64,000 nucleotides of DNA from Schistocephalus solidus. Lineage: Eukaryota > Platyhelminthes > Cestoda > Diphyllobothriidea > Diphyllobothriidae. The position numbers and the translations under genes are program-made. Below the pieces are notes generated by a model, which searched no databases, had not been told where the DNA came from, and saw nothing but the letters and a program-made list of their open reading frames with translations. The stretch's first letter is position 1. Each line of letters begins with the position of its first letter. The stretch spans positions 1 through 64,000 of the forward strand of contig WEDG01005117.1 of NCBI GenBank assembly GCA_017591395.1. Reading direction: 5' to 3'. This document shows positions 11,521 through 23,830 of this stretch, piece after piece.

Positions 11521-12117
11521 TAATATGAAGTTCTCTGGATAAGGAGTAAAAAGGATTGTTCAAAAAACCTGCGCGCGTCGTTTGAAATTCGTTTCGAATT
11601 TCAAGAACCTCAAGCCTACGAGTTTGTAGTCTCTACCTCAGTGTAGAAGACACGGGGCTGGAAAATTATTAAAAAATTGACTTTATATTCCCCTGAGTTT
11701 GTTAATTGCGACTTGGACCCTCGATCTTCGCTGCTTGCTGAAACTCACGCCGGCTGTGTGCTCCCTGCATGTGCTTTCAATTGCGGAAAGGGGCTCAAAA
11801 CAAAGGCTGAGTCCTTTTATTGTCATATTCTTATTTTTGAATACCATAACTGACACTGTTAATTTTTTGGCAATTCTAACATGCGAAACTTAAGTTCCTT
11901 AAGTGTATTGTCACAAAAAAATTGATCCAAGACCTAGTTTTGAATCTGCACCACGAAATTGCTTCGGACCGTCTATCGGCGCCTATACCCACTCGGCCAT
12001 ATTGGCAGGGGATCTTGTTAAGCAAGTTAATGTACAAGCAGAAAACAATTGTAACTATCGTTATTCTGCTATTTGTTCACCTCCCGCTAAACGGGGTAAT
12101 AGTTCAGTAAGCTTAAC

Positions 12118-13151
12118 TAATGTAGCTTTCGAAGATGAAACATATATGTGGTGTTTCAACCTCCAGCAGAAATTCTCTGGGATGGAGCAGGAAATAAGCA
12201 ATCTAAGACAAGAAATAGATAACTTAAAAAAATCTTCATTTTGCCAATCTGCTAAAACAGCTCCTGTTCGTAATAAACCTACCAGAAAGCAAAATTCGTA
12301 TTCATATAAAGCTTCTTCAAGCTTACATAAAAGTCACATTAAATATATCGCGATTTGCTGGACCCGGTAAACCAGAGTAATTTTCGCTACTTCCAAAGGG
12401 AGCCCCATCCAGCCCTTGCACCACTCCACCAGTACTTAGTTCAGATAGCATCAGCACTGATCTGGCTTTATCACCCATCGCTACATCACTGGTAGACGTT
12501 GCACCAACATGCGATGTTAAAGAGGTTGGAGAGTTTGTAAAGCCAAAGAAGAAAAGATCTGCAAAAGAACAAGTGGTGCACAGATTTGGCTCCAGCCTGC
12601 CAAAAACCCGGTTCATCTGGACCTATCAGGCAAAGTAAACTGGTTACCAGTACTCACTCAGCTTGAAGATCTGAGTTACAAACGGGCCCTCGATTAAGTC
12701 AAAAAGAGAATGTAGTCATTAAAGGTGTCCCGGAGTCATCTTAAATTATTTCAATGGAGCGAGTTAAACATGACTTGTAACCCCTTCAATTGTATGCAAA
12801 AACTATGCTAACGGACGGCGAGTTCATTCACATTCTCAAGGCATATAGAAATGGAGGGCTCTGTCTACACCTGACTCAAATCCTTGACCAAGACCTCTTA
12901 AAATCATCTTGCAAAACGAAGCACAGGCACAGCTCCCGCTACAGAGAAAATCACCCCTGTGTGGTCCGCATTCTGAAGTGTTTTTTCACCCGGAATATGG
13001 GCTGAAAGAGCGAATGGAAATGCGACAGCTAATAAAAGAACTGGAAATACGTCAGACTAATGAGGAGGTAAATCTTAAATTAAGGGATGGACAGATAGTT
13101 CAAGTGAAAAGAGCATTTCTTTGGCCGAAGGCAATCACCCTGACAGCCTAA
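12118..13151 (+). pseudogene. LINE-E ORF1: coiled coil and conserved C-terminal domain
   Basis: The N-terminal part (to 12370) has NVAFEDETYMWCFNLQQKF then a heptad-rich segment (MEQEISNLRQEIDNLKK), a plausible coiled coil for multimerisation. Around 12719 the frame reads IKGVPESS, the start of the nucleic-acid-binding-like part. The C-terminus (12880-13151, two frames) reads RPLKIILQNEAQAQLPLQRK, VFFHPEYGLKERMEMRQLI and GQIVQVKRAFLWPKAITLTA, then a stop. The same C-terminal block is present in LINE-D (43.6 kb, minus strand), which supports real constraint. ORF2 starts about 40 bases later. Confidence 0.65.
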
Positions 13152-13190
13152 CTGTCCCGTTTCAGAAACCATAAACGTGCCCACTTAAAC

Positions 13191-14174
13191 ATGTCATACT
13201 CAATGCCAGATCTCTGCTTAATAAGATGCCTTTGCTCCAGACTTTGGTCTCCATTCTCCAACCCAAACATTGTAATAGTTACAGAGACATGGGCAACACC
13301 CTGTGTATCCGACTCCGAACTCTCTATTCTAGGCTACGCTTACATTCGGAATGATCGACACGAGGGCCGTGGCGGTGGAAGCTGTTTCTATGTTAGACAA
13401 CCACTTACATTTTTTCCATTGAGCTATTGCCAATTTACCGCGGTAGAGGAGAGCTGTTGGCTCCGAGTAGTTCTAAAAGATAACTACTCTTTACTCGTTG
13501 GTAGTGTCTATCGCCCAACCAATGCCAGCGAGGATCACGATCTTTGTATCTCGCTGGCATTTCACGCCGCGGCTGACTTAAATCGAAAGTACTGCTTGTT
13601 TGCAGGTGACTTCAATCTTCCTGAAGTTTACTGGTTTCCAACTTACGGTCCTGCAAAGTTCGAAGACCTACTTGAGGCCATATATATAGGTGTGTGGGAC
13701 CAGATAGTTGATTTTCCCACCCGAGGATCAAACATACTTGATCTTATTTTTCTTAGAGGTTGTCAGCTGTTGTCAGTGTCACCTTAAGATCCACTTGGGA
13801 ATTCCGATCAAACTATTGTTCTTTCTACACGAGAATTAGAGGCTGCTCAAACTTTTCCCAAAAAAGATAGCTTTTTCCGTGATTTCAGATCAGCAAATAT
13901 GAGGGAATTGCTAAAACACCTAAATTACTTCTTTATATGTTCGGATGTGAATGGTTGCACTGATACTTTTTACAAAGTTCTAGGTCCACTCATTACTCGT
14001 TTTGATCCCCGTAAGAAAATAATTAATGTCAAGGATGAAATCTACCTCCCTTTATCATTCCGCCGTAGACTGCGTAGACTCTCCCGTCGTTTTCATCTAC
14101 AAAACGACCCCTGCGGCCTACCCTTGATCCAACAAATTTTTGAAGAGACTACGAGGCGGTCTGACGAAAAATGA
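13191..14174 (+). pseudogene. LINE-E ORF2, AP-like endonuclease domain
   Basis: Apurinic-type endonuclease that would nick the target DNA. An N-terminal LNARSLLNKMPLLQ is seen in another frame at 13202. After a shift near 13255 the frame reads IVIVTETWATP, then HEGRGGGSCFYV, SLLVGSVYRPT, FAGDFNLPEVYW and FPTRGSNILDLIFL. A single in-frame TAA at 13785-13787 is followed in the same frame by GNSDQTIVL. That is the usual SDH catalytic site with His replaced by Gln. The frame then stays open to 14174 through a basic linker (SFRRRLRRLSRRFHL). The stop and the lost His suggest an inactive enzyme. Confidence 0.75.
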
Positions 14175-14422
14175 CAAGCTGATGAGCTTAACTTTGCTGA
14201 AAACCCTTCGCTTAATGTTGCGAAGCTCTTTTCGTGCACAGTAAAAGGGCAGAGAAAAACGCAGCACCCCGTACTTCAAGATGCCTAAGGAAACTTAATA
14301 GCTGACGCTAAGTTGACTGCTGATAGCTTCAATGCTTTCTTGTCTAGAACGTTTAGTGGACATACTGTCGCCCCGTTCCTAATATCCGGGTTTGGACCGG
14401 TAACATCCTCAAAACCATAACA

Positions 14423-15761
14423 TTGACCCTCTGGGACATGACCGTAGCCATTCAGCGTTTTCGTCAAACTTACAGTTTAGGACCAGAATGCTTCCTGGTC
14501 AGTGTTTTAAAGGCGGATGCAAGCGATATATTTTCATCCCTTCTGTATAAGATATTTAGTCTTGCTCTTGAATGTGAAACTTTCTCTATTTTATGGAAGG
14601 AATCGCACATATTGCCTATGACCAAACACGGCCGACCTACGTCATTTGATGACTTGAGACCAATTAATACACTACCAGCAGTCTCGAAGATCTTCGACAC
14701 CATGATCAAAGACAAGATTATGCGTCACCTAAGAGAGAATAACCTACTTAATGCGGCTAAGCATGGTTTTCTCGAAAAAAAGGGCTTGTGACATTTGCCA
14801 GCTCTCTTTCTTTGATCATGTGCTACAATCTTGAGACAGCGGTTTTGCAATTTAAACCGTTTACTTCGATTTCACTAAGGCTTTTGATCGTGTTGACCAT
14901 GATCTCCTACTGCTGAAACTTGCCTCCTTCGGCATAGGTAACAACCTTCAAAACTTAATATTTTCCTATTTGAATGCTCACGCACAACGGGTTAAAATTT
15001 CTGATGTTATATACAACCCCATGCATGTGAAGAGCGGAGTTATTCAGGGCAGCGTGCTCGGCCCGCTTCTATTTTGCCTCTTTGTCAACGATGGTCCTGA
15101 TTGTCTTCAGTATGGTAGGCCCTTTATGTACGCTGACGATTTAAAAAATGCCTTTGGATATAAACCGTTCGATCGCAACCTCGTACTTGAGCTATTAAAA
15201 AACGATCTTCAGGACATCGCTCAGTGGTGTCGCACATGGCGCCTCTCACTTTCTTGGCGAAATTGCTCCGTTATGGTTAGTCGTGACAACCATCAGCCTC
15301 ATCTAAGCATAGATGGTCATGACTTAAATGTGCCTGGGGTTATAAAGGATCTGGGCATATCATATTCTAGTAGTCTTAATCTGTCAGAGCACTGCACCCT
15401 TATTGTCTCGAAAGCACGCCAAACCATTGGGTTTATTCTCAGAAATTTTAAAACCGTCGACATTAGAATCAGCCTCTATAAAATGTATGCCAGGCCTAGT
15501 CTGGAATACTGTTCGTTTCTATTTAGCCTTCTGCACGCTAGTAAACGAAAGAAGATTGGATCAATCCGGCACTTCTTCAAAAAAAGAGTTTTCTATTCAG
15601 AACACCGTAACCTGTCCTACCAAAAACGCTGTGAGCTTGCAAGCCTTGACCCGCTGTGGCTTCGCAGATTACAGAAGGGACTTTGTTTAATGTTAAAACT
15701 TCTAAACAGTCGTACATTTAACCCCCTAACAGCTCGGAGGCACCTCGACCACTCTCGGTGA
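14423..15761 (+). pseudogene. LINE-E ORF2, reverse transcriptase and C-terminal domain
   Basis: Reverse transcriptase of LINE-E. 14423-14791 carries the N-terminal RT blocks (WKESHILPMTKHGRPTSFDD, LRPINTLPAVSKIFDTMI, KHGF). A frame break follows. FDFTKAFDRVDHDLLLLKL is at about 14865 and joins 14970-15761, 263 residues open. That segment has VIQGSVLGPLLFCLFVNDG, the catalytic box MYADDLK (about 15127), the thumb (GHDLNVPGVIKDLGISYSSS) and the connection region (YKMYARPSLEYCSFLF). The catalytic YADD is intact. This is among the better-preserved RT segments in the window outside the RTE-like element. Confidence 0.85.
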
Positions 15762-15950
15762 CCAGTCATCGAGATGTATTTTTATTTCTTCCTTTAGCAC
15801 GCTCAATTAGATACTGACAGTTTTTTTCAGAATACGCTATGGCAATCTGGAATAAGCTACCTAGAAGTATCAAAATATAGCAAACCTATCCCTTGTTTAC
15901 GCGAAATGTCACTAGTTTTATACAATCAGGACACCTTCCAAAACTTTTGG

Positions 15951-17000
15951 GTGCTGACTCTGTGGGAGCTATCTCCGGTTCTGATGGCGTTCACGGACTC
16001 TGAATCATCTGCCGGACTTCATGCTGAGGGCAATATTGCCGGCTCTGCAGACCTCAATCGGTTTATTTCTCAGTCGACAGCGAAGAGCCGCTCGCCGAAA
16101 TACCTGCTGGTGCAGAATTCCGGATCCGTAACGCTGAATGGAGAAGCTCTTCACCGGGCACCTGTGTTAACGCGTCCCTGTATAGAACTTTAATTACTCA
16201 ATAAGATTCAGTTTTTTCTCCGGAAAACACCTGAAACAACGATCAGGATTTTTTTCACTGTCAGCTTGACCCTCTACTGTATATATTATTTTGACCTTGC
16301 CTGTAAACTGGCAAGTAATAAAAAAAAAAAAATTACCCGGCCAATGTCAAACGCGAAGCTCCTGTATGGTCTGCTGTTCGACAAGTAGAGGTTCGCAATG
16401 TCTGCTGTGGATGAGGCAGGTTTGTCATTTCGATCAAGTGATTACAACAACCATAAAGTTTATCATAGAGGCAACCTTAGTTCAAAAAGACTGCCCTTTG
16501 CTGTGTGTTGTGTGTCTGCATGATGGCATTTAATTTCAATTACGGAGTCCGCCCTTCACCCCAAAGACTGGTCACGTTACGATGCTTACCCACCTGCGCT
16601 CTAACCCTATATGTGCATCCCACCTGCCTGTTTATTGTACGCAGAATGCCGCATATGATAGGGCGAGATTGCCACATGACCGGACGAATGTTTATCAGTC
16701 AAGTTTTCGCAGAATTTTCTAAGTTGGCTTTACGAAATTCTGGAGGATGGCCGAATACAAGTGGTTTGCACTTCAAACGAACGGTGTTGTTATACGATCT
16801 TTTTGGCGATGTCCGCTTTTAGAATCTATCATGACTGACTCCTATGGTATATATATCTTGACAACCGATCTAGGTTGTACAGATTATTCGTGAGTTTCAC
16901 CAAATAATTTTGTATTTTTTCCATTTCCCATCATTCTATGGTTGTTGTATACAGTTGGTACACCCAAATGAGGATGCAACCGATTTTGAAATGCTGGAAA
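15951..17000. other. No gene recognised; contains a 13-base A-run after an aataaa-like signal
   Basis: Short open frames here have no recognisable domain. At about 16315-16332 the sequence gcaagtaataaa is followed by an uninterrupted A-run. That is the sort of end left by a retroposed poly-A transcript or SINE, but no body or target-site duplication could be assigned. Otherwise nothing seen. Confidence 0.4.
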
Positions 17001-17028
17001 ACTTTTCTAAATTATAACTGGGTCGTCT

Positions 17029-17349
17029 TTGTTAACGGTCTCGACAATAACCCCAGGTATCTACAAGAACCGCCCAGTAAATCCTTTCCCCCATATGGGG
17101 CATAACCTCTACACTCAACCCATGCACTCTAACACCTACACACAACCCATACACTTTAACCCATGCACTCAAATCCCACCACCCTCTCAACACATACACT
17201 CTTACCCATTCACTCATCTCTCACCATACACATCACCATACCTTCCAACAGTTACACACTTCCCTTCTATTAGCCCATCGCAAAATCAAAACAGTTTTAG
17301 AAATCAGTTTTTTCACAACAGCTGGGCTCTACCCTATCCGACATCCTAA
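17029..17349 (+). pseudogene. LINE-F leader peptide, Pro/His/Tyr/Thr-rich repeats before the endonuclease
   Basis: A low-complexity open frame of 106 residues with repeated YTQPMHSN / YTQPIHFN units, encoded by imperfect short DNA repeats of the acccat(a/g)cact type (17105-17220). It ends at NSWALPYPTS, and the endonuclease starts at the same place in a neighbouring frame. It could be the ORF2 N-terminus or the ORF1 C-terminus. I do not recognise a family for it. Confidence 0.4.
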
Positions 17350-18273
17350 GTATCGCCCTTATTAATGCGAGATCGATAGTACATAAAATACCACAACTTA
17401 GGACATTCGTTGAAGCCTATAATCCCGATATAGTTTGTTTAACGGAAACATGGGTTAATGAATTAACATCGAATGCCTCTCTATTTGTCCCAAACTACAT
17501 TTTCTATCGACAAGACCGCATTAATAAACGAGGCGGTGGCTGTATGATATACATCAAAACTACCATTGAACAAAGTGGTTTCGATGTTTCTCACGAAACT
17601 TTCCCTGGCGAAGCATGCTTTGCCACAGTAAAATCCCTATCGCACAAAATATACTTATCGGATGTCTGTACACTCCTCCAGAATGTAGTAATTATGACAC
17701 TGGCCTAACCAATCTAATAGATACCATATCAAATATTCAATTTGAATATAAGATAATTGCAGGCGATCTAAACCGTCCTGAAATAAACTGGGCTAAACTA
17801 TCAGCCCCCACCAGACACGATGAACTGCTTTCATCAATTTTCTTCCACAAATAATCAATAAACCGACCCGAGGAAACAACATACTAGATATTATTCTCAC
17901 AAATGATATCTGGCCCCTACATACGCATTACGACAGCATAACCTTTGAAAGTGATCATAAGGCAATAATAACAATGCTCCCTCTTAACACAAATGTAACA
18001 TCAGATTCTAGTTACATTAACATAAATCCAAAAAAACTCGACATTGCCTATATGAACAAATATGTAAGGTCACTAGACTGGAGTTCATATCTTCTAACGA
18101 CATCCGCGACGGAAGCTGTTAACCTTTTATACTATACTCTTTTTATAATTCGGGATACCTTAATAGATGAGAAATCCCCATATAAGTCTCAAATTCCTTA
18201 TTACCTTTCTAAGAGACTAAAAAAATTAAAAAACAACTTCATTATCCCTCAGTTAGTTATTTATCCACACTAA
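17335..18273 (+). pseudogene. LINE-F endonuclease domain, frameshifted
   Basis: Endonuclease blocks in order: IALINARSIVHKIPQLRTF, YNPDIVCLTETWVNEL, RINKRGGGCMIYIKT (first frame); then, after a shift near 17625, IGCLYTPPECSNYD and IAGDLNRPEINW (the family GDFN motif with Leu for Phe). Another shift near 17850 leads to NILDIILTND and ESDHKAII. The SDH site is intact here, unlike in LINE-E. The frame continues into the lysine-rich linker (SKRLKKLKNNF) and ends at 18273. Confidence 0.75.
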
Positions 18274-18390
18274 GACGAATTAGGGAAATTCATGATCTAG
18301 TTGAAAAAATGGAAGCAAATAAAAACATAGCAGCGGAACGCCGGGCAATAGAGTCCTCCGAAAAAAACAGCCCAGATATTTTGGAAGCAA

Positions 18391-20069
18391 ATGAACACTA
18401 ATCGAAAACCAGGTCCCCAACTCATGATTGATGACGCAGGACAAGTAATAACGGATGATAACCAAATAGCAAATTTATTCAATAAGTACTTCTCAGCCAA
18501 CTTTTCAGTTGAGGAGGAGCCGATACCCCAACCAACAGATATGACAGCATTTACCCTCAATGAGATCTGTTTTAGCGAAGAAACCGTCAAAAAAGCTATC
18601 AGACAACTTTCTAATTCCACCTCGTATGGGACGGATAAAATCCCACCTTGCATACTGAAGCATATGATATATGCTCCAATACTGCTGTCTAGTCTATTCT
18701 CCTTACTCCAATCGAATAGTATGTATCCAGAAATATGGAAATACTCAAGCATTACACCAATCTTTAAAAACGGGAACCGATCTGATACACAAAGCTATCG
18801 TGGTGTTCACCGAGCAGCGGTAATAGCAAAAATACTAGAAAAAAATAATTTCCAAACAAATGCTAACTATCTAACAAAACGCTAACCTCATACCTTCCTC
18901 TCAACACGCTTTCTTACCTAAAAAGTCATGTCAGTCCTGCCATCTCACCTTCCTTGAATTTGTTTCAAGTAACAGAGATGACGGAAACACGGTAGCTACG
19001 ATATACTTTGACCTAAAAAAAGCATTCGATAAAGTACCCCATCAAAGGCTTCTAGTGAAGCTAAAAAGTCATGGGATTGGGTCTCCCCTTCTTGACTTTC
19101 TAAAATCTTACCTTCAAAACCGATATCAGGTAGTACAAATTCGAAACGTAGTCTCAGAACCATCTCATATTAGTAGTGGAGTACTTCAGGGGGACTATCC
19201 TAGGTCCCCTCCTTTTCTTATATACATTCACGACTTATCCTATATATCAACGTCAGCTAAAACATTTTTATATGCGGACGACTTAAAACTTGCATATGCA
19301 TATAACCAGCATACAGTAGCCAGTATGCATAGAACGATTGAAAACGATCTTAAAAACTAAGCGAATGGAGTACTCTATGGCAAATGCCATTCTCTCCAAG
19401 TAAATGTCATCTCCTGATCTTTGGTTCACAAAAACTTCCTCCCATATTTTTCAATAATCAGGAAATAACCGAGACAACATCAATAAAAGACTTAGATCTT
19501 AGCTATACAAATACTCTTGATTTGTCTCCCCACGTTAAACAAATATCACCAAAAGCCACTAGACTATGCGGATTCATTTGTAAAAATTTCTCCTCACCTG
19601 TCCTGAAGACAAGACTATATAAAATGTACGTTTTACCTCTCTTGGATTACTGCTCACTTTTTTTGGAATTATGCCATCAGATGGCCGAAAGAAACTAGAA
19701 TCCATTCAAAGATGCTTTACCCAGATCCTTATCCAAATGTGATGCCTTTCAAGGCTCATACATGGAACTATACGAAAGATATGGCCTTCAACCCGTCTGG
19801 ATCAGAAGACTCAAAAATGGTCTCACTTTTTCTATTCAAAAATCACACAAAACCAAGATATTCTCAGAATGAATATACTAACAAATCAAAACGGCCCCCG
19901 AGACACTAGAAATTCAGAAAATATTATAAAAATTCCGAAATTCAAAAAGGCCCAACGATCCAACTTCTATTCCATAAGATACGCGACAATATGGAATGCC
20001 CTGCCAAATTCTATTAGAAATAGTCGAACCATACGAGAATTTAAAATAAAATCAAACAATATATGTTAA
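18391..20069 (+). pseudogene. LINE-F reverse transcriptase and C-terminal domain, frameshifted
   Basis: RT blocks: YGTDKIPPCILKHMI, IWKYSSITPIFKNGNRSD (18391-18885); QHAFLPKKSCQSCHLTF and IYFDLKKAFDKVPHQRLL (about 18900-19050); GVLQGDYPRSPPFLIYIHDL and FLYADDLKLAYAY (19055-19360). The YADD box is intact, but the usual PQGSVLGPLLF block is altered (QGDYPRSPPF). Thumb and connection: SIKDLDLSYTNTLDLSPHV and LYKMYVLPLLDYCSLF (19384-19698). The C-terminus FYSIRYATIWNALPNSIR ends at 20069. Several shifts make it inactive. Confidence 0.8.
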
Positions 20070-20110
20070 ATAATAGCACACATCTATTTTTGAATAAGAT
20101 AGGGCATTTT

Positions 20111-21849
20111 CAACTCAGTTCTTCAACATAGAATTCGGGCCGAAAGGGCTCTGACGCGGCAGTTACTGTTGGCGATAGCTTCTTCAATCCTGAGTTCTCC
20201 CGATGAGCTGCCTTATCTGCACCTAGAAGTCAAGCTGAAAATCCAAACGTACTTTGCGTGCGGTGATGGCCATTTCACTAGAACCGGATACTCAGGCCAG
20301 AATCTCCCACGATTAGTTATTTCATGTCCTTTTATAAACCACCTACGACGACCTGCAATGCACACAGAGATTAAGAATCTTATCATCTGGTTATGTGGTA
20401 CACCCTCTGGTTATGGGCAAGCTATAAGTGGTGGTTAGTGACCTACAAGACTCATAAATACCTATCTTCTGGCTATGCACAAGGGCTCTCAATTTAATGA
20501 TTTATATATCCATTATCTAAAAGCAGATTTTTTTCTATTGTTAAAACTATTTTAAAAAATTATGATAACTTTACATTTTAAAATGTTTTTGGATAGCGTC
20601 TTTATTTTTATGTATAATTTTATGATTAGTAAACAATTTGCGTTAAAACTAACTTGCAAAACTTATTATTTTTTTATCTCTGTCTGTTAGTAGTATGTTT
20701 TTTTCCGTTTTTAACATCATTTATGCTCTATGTTATTCGAATGCGCAATGAGCCGCACGTCTAGGTTTTGATATAGCTTTATGAAACGAATGAATCTAGC
20801 TGTTTCAAACAGCTAGATCAAACATAATCAACACTATGATATATAATACAAATATGAAGACTGTATGACTGCATTGAAAGTTTCTTACCGTTGAACTCTT
20901 CTTGCTCCTAATCTATTTTCACCTTTTAGCAATCAGTCAACTAAGTCTAATTATTCGGCAGAACTCACACCGGAATCGACTGCGCTCGCATCTGATTGGA
21001 AGTACCTATCCCTTCGAATCGACCGCAGACGTTTCTACCTCTGTCAAATGAATACCCTCGAACGTCAATGACAGACTAGTCTTGATTCTACAAATTATTT
21101 CCCTGATACATTCCTCTTCATTCTGTATAGCTGTTTTTACTTCATTTTTGCTATTTCTAAACCTTGGAAAACAGGTTTTTTTACTTAAAACAAACTCGTC
21201 ATTTCAACACTGCTATTTAAGCAAACAAACAAACCAAAGCTTAAGTGTTTAATGAGAAGAGGAGTTTGTTTAAGGTTTTTTCCTGTGTTCTAAGGATTTG
21301 ACGGCGCCAAGCAGTGCCAAATCAATAAACCTATTTATTTATTTATTATTTATTTAAGGTAGCTGAACAGCAGTTTAAAAAAGTCATCCGACTAGAATGT
21401 TAACGTACATAATGCTCTTCCAAGGCGAGGCTGGCGTTCAAAGATATTTTAAACTTCCCCGCGTATCTACCAAATCTTCCCCAATAAGTACTTGTTCCCG
21501 ATAACACCTGTCGATGCTGTTATATTTTTTGGACGTAGACATTGATATAACGTTAGTTTTGGCTAACGAACGGAAATTTTGGGAACTGAGATCTGCAACG
21601 CATTTTCTGGACATATTTGTTGTATGTACATCTCACTATGTACTTCCCAAAATTCCGACTTAGCGAACACTCCTTCCACTGCTGTGCCATTCTACATCCT
21701 TTACATATACGCTGTTCAATATTACCGGGCGTTTTTCTTATTCCAAGGATGTATATCTTTGTGGTTCATTGAATTTTAAAACCTCTTAAGCTGAGAATTT
21801 CTGTTGGAGGGACGTGGGACCGATTAAGTCACTTTAAGTCACTTTATTG
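20111..21849. other. AT-rich interval without recognised genes; LINE-like 3' tail near 21300-21357
   Basis: Strongly AT-rich (20460-20760). At 21300-21357 a segment reading ggcgccaagcagtgccaaa is followed by (tttatt)-type repeats. This resembles the 3' ends of LINE-A/B (cagtgccttgccgg-like block plus simple-repeat tail), so the end of another decayed LINE is likely. No body of that LINE could be read. Confidence 0.4.
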
Positions 21850-23830
21850 AGGGAAGTAGGCTCTCGCACTACAGCTCCCTATTCACATGCAAAAATATCA
21901 ATAGTGCAAACGTTTACAGTGATATATCTGACATTTTAAGAATTATCCAGCAGGCGGAAAATAAGCCAAACATATAATTCCATTATATAAAAAGTCTATT
22001 ACAAAACAAGGACCCATTCGCAGTACTTATGGATGGAAATAATATTAAAGCCGTTGAAAATTTTGAAAAATCAGAGCACTTGGTTGGTTGTTTGTCTCTG
22101 TATTCACTAGAGAACCTGGATTTCAAATTGCCCACGTCAACAACGCTGTAATAGGCGCCGGTCCAGTACTTGAATATATATTCTTTCCGGAACATCTGGT
22201 GGCACAAGAATGGCAAAATGTCAACGAAGCAAAGTCATCTGGTTCAGACGATGAACCGGCAAAGTACTTGAAAAAGAACTGGCCCGTGAAATCTCTAAAT
22301 AATTAGCGAATACATTCAATTCGTAATAAGAATCAGGGAAGCTGCCATCCTAAAGAAAGGCCACAAATATAGCCCCAATTTCAAAATTTGGGGCTCGATC
22401 TAATATGATCAATTATCGGCCTGTCAGCCAAAGCTCCATTTGCTATAAAATAATGAAATTTATAATTAAAGAAGGCAATCATACAGTTCGTGGAGAAAAC
22501 CATTCACTCTTAGAGCTCCAGCATGGCTTCAGACAGAATCAACTTGTCCTTTCAGTTTATTATTCTTGACAGAGCAGTTGTCCCACGCATTGGACGACGA
22601 TAGTAGGGTTGGAGTCCTCAACACTGATGTCAAGAAGGCGTTTGACAGTGTCCCACACAAACGTCTCCTCTGTAAATCATTTGAAATTGGAATAAGAAAA
22701 ATGCTGCTGACATGGATTGCCACTTTTCATACAGTAGGATTGCAAACTGTGTGTATCGAAGTCGAAACCTTCTTTGGTTCTAAGTGGCATCCCAAAGGCT
22801 CTGTCTTAGGGTCGTTATTCTTCGAAGTGTACTTCAACGACTGTTTCAACAAACTAGGTTGCGGCGCCATCATGTTTGAAGACGATGTAAAATTTTGGAG
22901 GTCCTTCAGATTTAATGTTGATAGGCAGGCACTACAAGAGTGCTCAACGGTCTTATCAGGTGGTCTGCTTGTTGGCTCTTGCATGGGTGGTCATAAGACT
23001 CCGTACCAGAAGGACCACTGAGGATGATGATTCATACCAATACCTTCTCAATGGGTTGCCCCTTTCTATTGTCGAGGAACAGAAGGACTACGGTACTCAA
23101 ATAAACTCCTCACTCAAACCATCTTCACAGTGTTTAAAGACAGCCTTACGCACAACATAGGTCTAATTTGCAACCAGAAGCGGATTTTATGCAAAAAGAT
23201 ATGAACTCTTCCGAAAATATATATGGGACCTTTGTTCGAGTTTACTTGGAATAAGCCATCTAGGCTTGGCGTTCGTGGTTTTAAAAGGATTATCTACTGC
23301 TGGAACGAGTACAGGCGAGGGTCACGAAGATGTTTTGGAATCTGAGTCATCTGCCTTACGAAGCCTTACTGGCTGACCTGGATTTGTTTCCTCTCAAATA
23401 CAGGCAAATCCGCGGTGACCTCATCCAAACCTACCAGATTGTCGTAAGAAGCGAGTGTGCCCTAGAGTTTGCCAACTTCTTCGACATGGCTGGGATGGAA
23501 TATCTGCGAGGTTATCTCTTTAAACTGCAGAGAAAGTAGGTACCCACGGACGTCCATCGGATCACCTTTTCAAAGAGGGTCTTTGGACCATTGAAAACAC
23601 TACCTGATGAGGTATTTCTGCCAGAAACAGTTCACAACTTTAAATGCAAACTAGACACTCTTTTGCTGCCAAACTATTGCTTTATAATGAAGAGTGTGTC
23701 CGTAGCGGCAGCTGTTACCTGGCTCACACATATGGATGACCGTACATTATCATTGGTATTATTAATAACTATAAACGTTTATTCTATTGACATATTTGAC
23801 TGTGAATACATGAATAAATAAATGAATTGT
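21850..23830 (+). mobile_element. LINE-C copy 1 (CR1-like), 5'-truncated
   Basis: A plus-strand LINE with the RT N-terminal part onward. The boundary on the right is its tail tgaataaataaatgaattg, which meets the tail of the convergent LINE-B (minus strand) at about 23826. The coding part is decayed. It is related to the copies at 27.16, 35.4 and 50.5 kb by the shared FPL(K/S)YRQ(I/M)RGDL(I/L)QT(Y/F) block. Confidence 0.75.
22050..23820 (+). pseudogene. LINE-C copy 1 RT remnant
   Basis: 22088-22306 carries FVSVFTREPGFQIAHVNN, the region just before RT, matching the minus-strand fragment at 51.9-52.1 kb (FQSVFTREANF). 22566-23021 carries LNTDVKKAFDSVPHKRLL and KGSVLGSLFF. The catalytic box is FEDDVKF in place of FADDLKL, so the DD pair is kept. 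23330-23539 has FPLKYRQIRGDLIQTYQIV. 23591-23821 is the C-terminus (VHNFKCKLDTLL). Frameshifts separate the pieces. Confidence 0.75.

Larger units (their letters stand above)
11560..15950 (+). mobile_element. LINE-E (CR1-like), nearly complete with ORF1 and ORF2
   Basis: A plus-strand LINE with both ORFs in order: ORF1 about 12118-13151, then EN (13191-14174) and RT (14423-15761). The 5' part (11560-12100) has no recognisable motif and may be 5' UTR. The 3' boundary is uncertain: codon-like similarity to other LINEs (TIWNALP-type motif, here AIWNKLPRSIK) runs to about 15880, and I place the end near 15950. No simple-repeat tail was seen. Degeneration is moderate: a few frameshifts and stops per domain, fewer than LINE-A. 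Confidence 0.75.
17000..20110 (+). mobile_element. LINE-F (CR1/Jockey-like), EN and RT present
   Basis: A plus-strand LINE, A-rich in its coding strand. It holds a Pro/His/Tyr-rich leader (17029-17349), an endonuclease (17335-17990), a linker, an RT (18391-19360) and a C-terminal domain ending at 20069. Five or more frameshifts break it, but each domain is readable. The 5' boundary was not found; the 3' end is placed shortly after the stop. A related 3' fragment lies at 53820-54110. Confidence 0.75.

Noticed and set aside
20760..20825. Short inverted repeat ctagctgtttcaaacagctag as a DNA-transposon end
   Set aside because: A single small palindrome (about 20799-20819) with no partner, no target duplication and no transposase nearby.
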